Positions 37,624 through 53,600 of a DNA stretch of 64,000 nucleotides are shown here, in pieces. Made by a program: the position numbers and the translations under genes. The notes below the pieces were generated by a model that was not told where the DNA came from, did no database searches, and saw only the letters and a program-made list of their open reading frames with translations. The stretch's first letter is position 1. The number at the start of each line of letters is the position of its first letter. Origin of the DNA: Isoetes taiwanensis. Its lineage: Eukaryota; Streptophyta; Lycopodiopsida; Isoetales; Isoetaceae. Location: positions 1,416,298 to 1,480,297 of the forward strand of contig JAJEKV010000046.1 in assembly GCA_021234155.1 (NCBI GenBank), in the 5' to 3' direction.

Positions 37624-38941
37624 GAGATGCCAAAAGCGAGGAAGTAATGGTGGTACAAACCCGGAAGCATGGGACGAGATCCATAGACCTGCCGAGCCTA
37701 ATAAGTTTGTTCCAGAGCAATCCAGAAAATCAACATTACCATTACCTCCTATTTCTCCTCAAGAAATAGCTCCACCTCCTCAACAAAAGTATGGTAAGAA
37801 AGATCAAGATCTGGATGAGTTGGATGTTTTACTGAAAAATTCCAAAGTAAGTGTGGATTTATTTACCTTACTAAAAATTGCCCCTGGTTATAGAAAAAAG
37901 TTATTACAACAAACTACTTTTAGTGAGGCAGTGGCTTGTGTAGGTGTTGCAAATGCTAGTAATCTTATTTTAGCTCAAAATGAAGAAGATCCAGGTGCAT
38001 TTATGTGTTCAGCCACCCTAGGAGGTTATTCTTTTTCCAATGTGTTGCTAGATGGGGGCTCACCTCTAAATATCACGCCTTATCATGTCATGAAAAAATG
38101 TGGGTTTGAGATAGATAAGAGGTCATCTGTTTTGTTAAAATCCTTTTCTAATGCTAAAATAGCACCAGTTGGAATTGTGACTAAAGTGCACATTATCTTG
38201 AAAGGCATTGTTGTAGCGGCCAATTTTGTTGTTGTTGCCTTTGAAGATTTAGGAGAAGATGCAGATATATATGATCTCCTGCTAGGGAGAAGGTGGATGG
38301 CTACAGTTGATGCTAGACCAATCTGGTCTGAAGGGAGATGCACCATTTCAAATGGCACTCAAGTAGCCACAATTTACAATCAGGATGGTTCTTATGGCTT
38401 CAGGGAAGAGGTACATTTTGTTAAAGAAATGCTTATAGAAGAGCCCCTAGGATCTTATAGTTTAGCAACCCCTAGCACAAAGGAAACAGACCTGATTCCT
38501 TTGATTAGAGAGTGTGCACTACCTTCTGAGAATGGGAAAAAAGGATGTTTGTGGTTTGATGGAGGGATTTCAAAGAAATTGAGTGTGGCTTCATCTGCAG
38601 CCATACTGAAGGATACCTCCAATAAACTCTTGGCTAAGGTAGGAAGGATTTTTCCCCAAATCACTTCTAATGTAGCAGAGTACAAGGCTTTGATTGCAGG
38701 TCTTCAAGAAGCCAAGGCTATGGATATTTCAATCATACACATCTATGGAGATTCTCAGTTAGTGTGCAGACAGGTTAATGGTGAGTATCAGGCCAAGAAT
38801 GCTGACATGGAATCCTTGAGAAATCAGGTAATGGGAATGCTTGCTTACTTTACCTCTTGGGAAATTACTCATATCCCAAAGGGAAATTTAATTTGGAAGC
38901 GATGCTTTGTGCAGGGATACTTTAATGACTTATCTATCTGA
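37610..38941 (+). CDS. Gypsy-2 protease fused to archaeal-type RNase H, open frame, upstream of RT
   Basis: A 443-residue open frame. Residues about 130-250 form a retropepsin-like protease with active site LLDGGSPLN (Asp148) and the family's later LLLGRRWM motif. Residues about 310-440 form a second domain of RNase H fold, archaeal/bacterial-like: Asp317 in CLWFDGGIS, Glu357 in NVAEYKALIAGLQEA, Asp381 in IYGDSQLV, then WEITHIPKGN. All three core acidic residues are present. This type occurs in Tat/Ogre plant gypsy elements, where I know it after the RT-RNase H block; here it sits between protease and RT. The frame stops at 38941, but a shifted frame continues (ADALCRD-like), so the original polyprotein ran on into RT. 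Confidence 0.88.
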   Translation: MCNSERCQKRGSNGGTNPEAWDEIHRPAEPNKFVPEQSRKSTLPLPPISPQEIAPPPQQKYGKKDQDLDELDVLLKNSKVSVDLFTLLKIAPGYRKKLLQQTTFSEAVACVGVANASNLILAQNEEDPGAFMCSATLGGYSFSNVLLDGGSPLNITPYHVMKKCGFEIDKRSSVLLKSFSNAKIAPVGIVTKVHIILKGIVVAANFVVVAFEDLGEDADIYDLLLGRRWMATVDARPIWSEGRCTISNGTQVATIYNQDGSYGFREEVHFVKEMLIEEPLGSYSLATPSTKETDLIPLIRECALPSENGKKGCLWFDGGISKKLSVASSAAILKDTSNKLLAKVGRIFPQITSNVAEYKALIAGLQEAKAMDISIIHIYGDSQLVCRQVNGEYQAKNADMESLRNQVMGMLAYFTSWEITHIPKGNLIWKRCFVQGYFNDLSI

Positions 38942-40785
38942 GGGAGCTATCCCAGAAGAAGATTGATGAGGATGAGGCTAAGGAATTCTGTCCTATATTA
39001 GTTATAAATGCATCACAAGAAAAGGCAACCAATGAGGTTATAATTAATAAAAATGGCCAGCAAAGAACTCTGTTTGTAGGAGATCTCTTTGACACACAAA
39101 ACAAGGAAGAAATTACCAAATTCTTTGAAGAGAGAAATGATGTGTTTGCTTGGGATTATTCTGAGCTCATTGGTATTAAGGAAGAGGTATGTCAGTTTGA
39201 AATTAAAATTAAAGAAGGTTGTAAGCCTGTTTTCCGTAGTTAAGGAGGATCAATGCCTCACTTTTAGATCTAATTAAGGAAGAGTTGCATAAAATGTTGG
39301 ATGCAGGTGTTATTGTGGAAATTATTAATCCTGAATGGGTGTCATGCATTGTTCCAGTGGAAAAAAAAATGGTGCCTTGAGAATTTGTATAGATTATCGA
39401 GACTTGAATAAAGCCACCATAAAAGATTGTTATCCTTTACCCTTTTTAGAAGAAATTTTATATCTTTGTTGCGAGGGGAAAGACATGTACTCATTTTTGG
39501 ATGGTTTTCGGGGGTTTAATCGGATTAGCATCAAGGAGGAAGATCAGCCAAAGACTTCATTTATCACTCCTTGGGGCACATATGCCATGAAGAGAATGCC
39601 ATTTGGCCTAATGAATGCCCTGACCACTTTCCAAAAAGAGCAATGGATGTTATTTTCAAGACCATGTCTGCTGAAGAGTTTAGGGTGTATTTAGATGATC
39701 TTTGTTTGGGCTCTCATTCTACTAACCATGTGGAATTACTTGCAAAACTTTGCTCTTTATGCAGGACTTCAGGAGTCAATCTAAATCCAAAAAAATGTAT
39801 CTTTTTTGCACCTAAAGGGCAGCTGTTAGGACATGAAGTGTCCAGCCAAGGTATTCAGGTTGCTCAGGATAAGATTGAAGCTCTCAAGAAGTTAGCACCT
39901 CCCAAGAACTTGAAGCAGGTTAAAAGTTTCATTGGTATGACGAGTTTTCTTAGAATGTACATTCCAAATTTTGCTCATATTCTGAGTCCCATCTCTAAGT
40001 TGACCAGGGTAGGTAAATTTTCCAAATCTGAAAGCAAGCACATACCTATTACATGGACTTCAGAATGCCAAGAGGCTTTTGATTTTCTCATTTCATCTAT
40101 ATGTGAAGCTACTCTTTTGAAAAAACCAGATCTGAGCATGCCATTTGAAGTTTATATCACTGTTACCAAAAAGGCCATAGGTTTAGCCATTTTACAGGAC
40201 AAGCATATTATAGTCTTTGCAAGCAAACAATGGTCTGCTCTTGAAGAGAGATACACTAGAATAGAAAAAAGTGCTGCTGCTCTCATGTTTCTTATCAATA
40301 GGCAAGGGCATTTGCTTCTAAAGAGCCAGGCTCAAGTTCATATGAAGCAAAACCCAATGGGTTTGCTATTTGGTAAGGCAACTAATAAACCAAAGATCCA
40401 GAGATGGACTTGTAAGTTGCAAAGTTATGATATTTCTGTAAAAGAGTTGCACTTGACACGAAATCCTAGCCTCTACTTGCCTTATATATTTTTTGATTAT
40501 GAGGATGAATTGAATACTACTGACACTTCACTTGCAGTAGCACACTTGGAAGTAACTCAGGGAAATCAAGCCCAAGGAGGATGGCAGCAACCTATTAGAG
40601 ATTTTTTACAACATGGAATCACCTCTCCAAACCTCACTCCAAGTCAGAAAAGAAGACTTAAGGACAAGTGCAGACAATTCAAGCTGATAGAAAATGTCTT
40701 ATGCAAAGTTAACAGGGATGGAATCTTGCTGAGATGTGTAAGTGAAGAAGAATCTGCCTTGATTATTAGAGAGCAGTATTGTTAA
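38942..40785 (+). pseudogene. Gypsy-2 reverse transcriptase and gypsy-type RNase H, frameshifted
   Basis: The RT fingers start near 39230, after a linker with DVFAWDYSEL. Frame 39335-39694 holds GALRICIDYRDLNKAT, YSFLDGFRGFNRISI and RMPFGLMNALTTFQK; a frame change then leads into 39571-40785 with the catalytic box VYLDDLCLGSHS and KCIFFAPKGQLLGHEV. The thumb and connection follow (SFIGMTSFLRMYIPNFA). The RNase H in its normal place (about 40130-40490) is eroded: the first catalytic Asp region reads VYITVTKKAIGLAI where TDAS is usual, although Glu in RYTRIEKSAAAL remains. The frame stops at the 815-bp insertion. Confidence 0.88.
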
Positions 40786-41599
40786 AAAACCTCGTTTTTA
40801 ACCATAGAGTACTTCTTAAAAAACCCCTACGTTTTCTAAACGTTTGCAACCATCGGGGATTATCAAAAAATGTAAAAAAAAAAAAAAAAAAAACCATTAC
40901 TAATGCCTCGAATGACTTTCATTTAGATTTTCTAGTCTAGCAAACAAGATTTTGGAACTATGAGCAGCCGCATGAATGTAGAAACATGCCGAATGCATGT
41001 AGAACCAGGGTTTTGGTTTTTTGTTGAATGAAAGAAAGGTTTTTACTCCACCATGCAAACCAGGAAACAGTTCTTGCGCCAATCCAAGACCAGTCGACCA
41101 AGGTAACTTTTCCATTCTTCTTCTTTTACAACTAATTTTATTTCGATTCATTTTTTCTATATTGCTTCAAGATCGATTGCCATAAGTGATAAATAGAAGC
41201 GAGGAAATTAAAACCATTCAAAGGTATATACGCTTCAAATAATTCTTTTTTTTTTTTACCTATATTCATTTCTCTTCTATCTACCTCTAGTATGATAATA
41301 AGCTAAACCTTTATGTTAGTTGTTATATTATTAAGTTAAACCTTTGAATTGAACACATTTTTGTGATTTGATTGGAACCCAAATATGGTGCTGGTATTAA
41401 AAAATGTCATATAATCTGTTTCATATTTGGGGTTTTTAAAGTTTTTTGTACGTTTTTTACGTTTTTAACGTTTGCAACGTTTTTAACGTTTTTAATGTTA
41501 TAAAAACGTATTCTAAGATTTTAAAAATAAAAAATAAAAAACTTTAAAAAAACTTAAAAAACGTATGTTACCCGTACGATATGCAAAGTATGTAACAAC
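40785..41599. mobile_element. 815-bp insertion in Gypsy-2 pol with 7-bp target duplication
   Basis: ATTGTTA occurs at 40778-40784 and again at 41600-41606, and between them lies sequence foreign to pol. On the left, pol reads up to REQ; on the right it resumes with IVREMHKGICGGHFAGDTTA, the integrase zinc region. The insert is AT-rich, has no long ORF, contains an A run at about 40871-40892, and has iterated ACGTTTTTAACG-like words at 41450-41510. Clear terminal inverted repeats are absent. Its class is unknown; a non-autonomous DNA element is one option. Confidence 0.75.
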
Positions 41600-42590
41600 A
41601 TTGTTAGAGAGATGCATAAAGGTATCTGTGGAGGACATTTTGCTGGGGATACCACTGCAAAAATATTCTCAGGTCTGGATATTATTGGCCTACTGTTTTT
41701 AGAGATTGCTATGAGGTTATAAAAACTTGCCATCAATGTCAAATTTTTAGTAAAAGAATTTTATTGCCAGCTGCCTTGAATCCTATCATATCTCCAGGAC
41801 CCTTTCAAATCTGGGGACTAGATTATATTGGTCCCATTAATCCTTCTTCTACAGGTCAACACCAGCATATTATTGTGGCTACAAATTATTTTACTAAGTG
41901 GGCAGAGGCTATACCTTTGAGGCAAGCTAATGCCCTCTGGCTACCAAAGGGTTTTACATGAATTTGTTTGCTCAGATTTGGTATTCCTTTCCAGATACAT
42001 TCTGATAGAGGTACCCCCTTTGTTAATGAAGTCATTGCTAATTTGTTGAGCATTTTGAAGGTCAAGCATACCAAAAGTTCTTCATATTATCCTCAGGGTA
42101 ATGGACAAGCTGAATCTACTAACAAAGTGTTGAAAAATATTTTGCAGAAAACAGTGGAGATTAACAAAAGGGATTGGCATATCAAAATAGTGGATGCACT
42201 TTGGGCTTATAGAGTCACTATCAAAACAGCTACAAATCATACACCTTTCAATTTGGTTTATGGCATAGAAGCAGTTCTACCAGTAGAGCTTGAATTACCT
42301 TCCTTGAGATTAGCTCACAAATTGTGCTTACCTTTTGAACATGCCTTACAGGAAAGACTGGATGCCCTGTTACATTTGGATGAGTACAGAATGGAAGCTG
42401 AGAACACAAACTTGCTGAAAAAGGCTAAAGATCTGGCTGCATTCAAGGCTGCACACAAAATACAAGGCACCTTTAAGAAAGGAGAGCTTGTTCTCAAATG
42501 GAACAAGTCAAAGGAGGATTCAATTGGCAAATTTGATAATATTTGGGAAGGGGCCCTTTGTAGTGTTGGATCCTGCAGGTATTAATTCTT
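41600..42590 (+). pseudogene. Gypsy-2 integrase
   Basis: Three neighbouring frames. The zinc-binding part is at about 41603-41760 (REMHKGICGGHF, then CHQCQ in a shifted frame). The core starts at 41764 with FQIWGLDYIGPINP (first Asp) and stops at 41961. After a short break, 41968-42585 has SDRGTPFVNE (Asp13 of that frame) and PQGNGQAEST (Glu49), again D-x35-E, and ends with the GELVLKWNKSK region. The whole triad is visible but not in one frame, so the enzyme is dead. Confidence 0.85.
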
Positions 42591-43489
42591 ATTGGTTACA
42601 AGAGGTTGCTTGAGGGAATGCCACGCGCAAATCCTATCAATATCCTCGCATCCGAAAAAAGATATTGGGACCAGCATGCTTGCTTGTCCCTCTTTTTACA
42701 TTGAAAGCTTAAAAGTTTATAGTAGGTTTAGTGTAGTTAAATCAGCTTGACTTTTTAGATTAGCTTGACTTTGAGCACATTACTCTAATAGAATTGGTTT
42801 CATGTTTTAGGGTGATCGACCCGGATAAAGTATACATGATCTCAAGAACGGGATTGATACTAATGATTACCAAGTGTCACATGCAGGAGCATCCTTCTTC
42901 CATTTTCTCATCTGTCTTAGAACATACCTACCATCCATTCATCCTCCCATTCTCTTTTTCATACCTTACAGCACTCTGCAAAGTCACCTTTACCATCATA
43001 GCAGAGTTGCAAGGATTTGAGACTAATTGGTTTGTGTGTTTCCATGACAGGTGCACTCTTCTTCCATTCTTTTCATCTGTCATAAGTAGTCCTACCTTCC
43101 ATTCAGATCCTTTATTCTTGTTTTCATTCCCAAAAGAAGAAAAGCACTCTGCAATTCATCTCTACCATCATAGCAGAGTTGCAACCTTTTGAAGATCAAG
43201 TAGAAGACATGCATTTTCTTGTTTTGGCGAGATTCCAAGCAATTGCACAATTACTTCATCTCCATTGCACCATCATCCTATCATATTCACACTCATTTCT
43301 GCCTTTTCTCACTCATCATATTCCATCCACACCATTTCATCATCACATTCACACTCATTTCATCAACATTTGCATTTTACACTCTTATTCTATCATAGAC
43401 ACCTTGGTACCAAATTGAAGACCCCTCTAGTTATTCATTTTTGACATTATATGGCTGAGGGGACCAGCCTTTTTCTTGTTTTGGCGAGA
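42591..43489 (+). other. Gypsy-2 3' non-coding region with imperfect direct repeats
   Basis: Contains two imperfect copies of a segment of about 140 bases (about 42885-43018 and 43051-43190), each with TTCTTCCATT...TCATCTGTC and ending CCATCATAGCAGAGTTGCAA. The 20-base string TTTTCTTGTTTTGGCGAGAT occurs at 43214-43233 and again at 43471-43490, where it abuts and enters the LTR start. GGCTGAGGGGA at about 43452 is a candidate polypurine tract. No gene is seen. Confidence 0.6.
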
Positions 43490-49169
<5,680 letters not shown>

Positions 49170-49430
49170 ATTTTAAAGATAAGATAAGATAAGGCAACTA
49201 CACTGGAGGGGACTCCTAAGATTGGTACCGACCTCAATAGAATTGACATTATCTCGGATTGGTTAGTACTAAAACGCTGGGTAAGATTGTTAATACTATC
49301 GCCTGTGGTGAGGTTGTAAATCAAAAGAGCTGTGGAACATCCATCTGTTGGAATGCAAGAACAACAAGCGTAAAAGAGAAGTGCAAAGCATAATACCGAA
49401 AGGAATAATGCAGATGTGGGCAGAAGGATG
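49170..49430 (-). pseudogene. LysM-domain receptor fragment, frameshifted
   Basis: LysM domains of plant receptor-like kinases bind chitin or lipochitooligosaccharides at the cell surface. On the minus strand a hydrophobic, signal-peptide-like stretch (LFLSVLCFALLFYACCS) is followed by TDGCSTALLIYNLTTGDSIN and NLTQRFSTNQSEIMS, a good LysM1 half with its preceding cysteine. The continuation NSIEVGTNLRSPLQCSC, which has the expected GT.L..P..C.C pattern, lies in the next frame. A small indel therefore splits the domain. No start codon is obvious, and no second LysM, membrane segment or kinase is recognised downstream. It is most likely a pseudogene piece. Confidence 0.68.
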
Positions 49431-50661
49431 GTAAAGGCGACTTGTTCAAATTCAACGCCAAAGCCGTGGATCGAGATATTCTATGGCTTCAGATGTACAT
49501 ACCACTAGAGGAAACTGAATTTGTACAAAAGCCAGCTTTGTTGGAAAGAATTCGAGAGAAGATTTGAAGTTCACACCATGCAGAGCAGAGGGATCTAAGG
49601 TGCCGGTATGACTCCTGGCTATGGCTATGGCTGCATCCCTCTATGGCGCCAGAAAATAAGCCACAACCGATCTTGTCTTGTTACTCCCCTTGCAACATGT
49701 TATATTTCGATGGCAGCAATGATGGCTATGGTCTAAGATCTTACACGGCTTTGCTCAAGGAACCGAGGGATTGCTTGCAGAGCAAGAAATCATACAGAGC
49801 CAGGGATTGATCGTAGAGCAAGAAAAGGGAACCACATGTCAGCTTGAGGAGGCTTCAAACAAAATTGCCTCAAACAAATAAAGTGCAAACAGAAATTGAA
49901 ACTGCATTATATATGAGTGATAATCTTTTCTGTGTGGAATGTTAAAAGAGTTCTTAAAGTTTGTGGTCAATACAATGCCACATGGCATAAAATTTCCTCC
50001 CCCTAGACTTTACGTGTAATGTGCCGGAGGAGGCAATTTCGCAAGGTTCGGACCTAGCTCGGTGTAATGGGCTCGTCGGGCCTTACCAAGCGAAATTGCC
50101 TTATCCATAACATAAAAAGATAGCGTCTATTTTCTATTAAGCATTGCTGAGTCGATTTGTTCAAACCATGTTGACCTGGCAGATAGGGAAGCCCACGCGC
50201 TACTTGTGATCTGGCCATATCTTATAGAATTGGTGATAACGGGACACTTTTCGCACTTCGATGGCTGGCAGAATGTGTACTACAAACGCCGTGCCTCTTC
50301 TTCCAAACCAGCTGCTCCGACAATGCGACTTGTAGATCCTGTAACATTTGACTTCTAGTTTTTCTGGCTAATTACATCTGGCCTTCGGTTTCGAAGAACC
50401 GCAGATCATACATATAAATTCTTTTCTTCTAGATCTGTAGCCTTTTCTGCAGACACCCAACTCCAAAACTAATAAAATAACTTGAATTTGTCATTGCCGA
50501 ATTCAAATATGCATTGCACGTTTTAAGCATAGTTCGTCGAGACCTATGCTTTCATGCTCCTCTGTCCCATATTCGTGCTTGGGTTTCATGCTGATGCTAA
50601 CCGAGAAGTGAAAAACCGAGGCAAAATTTGAAGGAGGCTAGTAAATCTGGCTCTGCACAAG
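49431..50661 (+). promoter_or_regulatory. Upstream region of the paladin-like gene
   Basis: No gene is recognised. A short repeat of GCAAGAAATCATACAGAGCC and AGAGCAAGAAAAGGG-like words lies at 49760-49830. A 71-bp inverted-repeat structure sits at 50031-50101. The stretch from about 50300 to 50661 is likely promoter and leader, but no TATA box stands out clearly. Confidence 0.35.
50031..50101. repeat. 71-bp inverted repeat
   Basis: AGGCAATTTCGC at 50031-50042 and its exact complement GCGAAATTGCCT at 50090-50101. Similarity continues inward for about 12 more bases with mismatches. It could be a small fold-back element or a transcript hairpin 560 bases before the paladin-like start codon. Confidence 0.8.
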
Positions 50662-53600
50662 ATGAACCCACAGGACGTTTTGATTGTGCGGGAGCCAGAG
50701 AATGCCATTATGCTGAGATGCGGTCATGTGTTAGGGAAGAAGACCATACTAAAGAGTGATCATTTTCCTGGTTGTCAGAACAAAAAGCTGCGCCCCCATG
50801 TGCCTGGAGCTCCAAATTATCGGCAGGTGCTTCTTAGCAATTCCAAGTATTGTGTGTTTAATCTTTATTTCCTTTGTAATTTGAAAATCATTAGCAGACT
50901 TGCATATTGCATTGCATGGAAAGAATTATCCCCTGTCAAGGATGTTAAATTGCAAATGTTGCACTCTGTCAGGTGGTGTCATTGCCCATATATGGTGTTG
51001 CCATTCCAACAATTGAAGGAATACTTAATGTGCTTAACCTTATTGGAGCCAATAAGAAGGTGCTTTGGTACAATCTAAGGGAGGAGCCAGTAAGTAGTCA
51101 AAATTTTTTAGCTACGAAGAACTGGAAAGTATTCTGACAGCATCTTTGTTTTAAGGTCATTTATATAAATGGGCGGCCATTTGTCTTGAGAGAGGTTGAA
51201 AGGCCATTTTCAAATCTGGAGTACACGGTATCTGACTTCTCACTTTTCAATAGTTTTCATGAACAAATTCAGCGGGTTGATGTGTTTAGTTTGATGGAGT
51301 GGGTTCTATCCAGTGTAATTATTATGATAAGCATAGACATCTGCATATCCGATGAAGTGACCAAAGTTGATGTCATGATGGCATTATGAATTAAGGGTTG
51401 TTTCAGTCATTTCCAGTAATCCAAACTTGACTACTTTTATCACAAGAAATAAGAGAGTATTGTTGGGCAAGATAGTAGACCTATTTCTATGTCGAGGTGC
51501 AGATCTATTGGAGGACAAGGCTTATGCATGAGCATGTGAAGAATTATATTACTATTTTTACAATGTGTGTATCTAGTTATCCACTGCATTGTATATCTAC
51601 TTAGCAGTCATGGTTTGATAAATTCCTGCTGCATTTTAATCTCATTCCATTATACTTGCTTGGACATATTTATTAACCATATGGTACAAGACTACAGGGA
51701 ATAAATAGGATAAGGTTGGAGGACATGGAAGCTCGATTGAAGAGTGATGTTTTAAAGGAGGCTTCTAGGTATGCTGCCATTTGTGTTGATTTTTTTCTCT
51801 CTGTTTTAAAGACGCAACTTTACGATTTATTAATTTTCATGAAGGTATGCAAACAAGATATTGGTGTGTGATGAGAAGCCAGATGGTCAGATGTTTGACC
51901 AATGGGAGAATGTTAGTGAGTTTTCTGTGCAGACTCCGTTAGAGGTAAATATAGGTTTTACACCATCTATGAGGGCAGATTAGTTTAAAATGGCTCTATA
52001 CACCTCATCATGCTCTGGTGCAGGTGTATGAACGTTTGGCAACAGAAGGTTATAAAGTTGAATATGAACGTCTACCCATCACCGATGAGAAAGCTCCCAA
52101 GGAAACTGATTTTGACTTATTGGTAATTTGTTTCTCTGGCTATGTTTGAGATAAAACATAAAAGCAATGTAGACCGAAGGAGTTAGTGTATTGGAAAGTG
52201 TCACTGAATATTCTTGTTATTTTGTTGTTGTTAAGGACCATAATGTGTATCTACAAATTGCTTAGGTGGAACACATGTCAAAGGTGGATTCAGATACAGC
52301 TTGTGTTTTCAATTGCCAGATGGGCCGTGGTAGGACGACCACTGGCATGGTGATTGCAACCATTACACATCTCAGACGAACAGGACCTGCTGGTAATAGA
52401 TCTCAAAATTTGACAGGAACCTTAAAATAGAACGTATGAATGCTTTCCATCATATAATGATGTTCCAAGATGTAAATGTCATATTATCACCAGGTTTTTC
52501 ATCCTTATTATGGACTTGCCCCTATTAAGTAGGCAAGCAGCACAAACAGTTGCAGCTTATTCATGAATTTACATTTACATGAAAGAAGATGCTTCTCTCT
52601 GCACACCATCCTAAACCATATCAAGCATAAATAATTTTTCTAGTAGAAAAAAAAACTGGAATGTAATGAAGTGAAATGTTTGCTTGCATAAGAGTCTAGG
52701 TAGTATGGGCAAAACTGTCCGAATAGTTCTTTGTCAATGAGCTTACTCATTGCAACTAAAAATGGGAAAGCAGCACATTTTTTCAACATGCAGGAATTCA
52801 AAGGACACTTTCTTCTGGACTCATTCTTGAGTACTCTGAGGATGCAATTGAGGAAGTTCCAGATTCTGAAGAATCATTACGGAGAGGGGAATACACTGTA
52901 ATAAGAAGCCTTATTCGCGTGTTAGAAGTAAGCATTTGCTTTAGACAAATAGCAACTGTTATGGATGCATATTCTTGTGTGTCAGTCTTATATCAGCTTG
53001 AATAAAAGTGGGTGTATTTCAATTGATGGAAAAAATTGAATCATGTACTGATTTTATCTCTTGTGCTGATAACAGGGTGGTTGTGAAGCCAAGAGACAAC
53101 TTGATACAATAATTGACAAATGTTCCGCAATGCAGGTACTCAAAAATCTTCTATAACATCCTATGACTTCTATGACTAATAATGAGAGCAAAACCAATAA
53201 ACAAAGAAAGGAAGGACAACCATTTAGGAGGTAAGGTAACAGACAGAAACAAGTAATTAGTGTGTATGATAATAGAAAGACAGTGCTATGCACATGAAGG
53301 CTTGATATGATGAGCCACAAGAATGTTTAATTCTTTGTTCAGTGTCTGGTAGGACGATATCAACTAGAGTATTTTCTGAACCAGGAAATCAGGAAATCTT
53401 ATTGGTCTGCTGCTATATGAAATAAAATCTGGAACTGTAAGTTTCTGCTCCAGATTCATAGTAAGGGTCTCTTTTGAACATTGCCATATTGCAAGTTTGT
53501 TAGATCATTTCAGCATATTGTGAAGTGAAACTTCAAAGTTTTATAGTTACTTTACCCTGACATTCTATGCTGGCAATGCAGAACTTACGGGAAGCAATAG

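Noticed and set aside
41450-41520. CRISPR-like or satellite array of ACGTTTTTAACG words
   Set aside because: Spacing is too short and irregular and the words are low-complexity; it is part of the 815-bp insertion.
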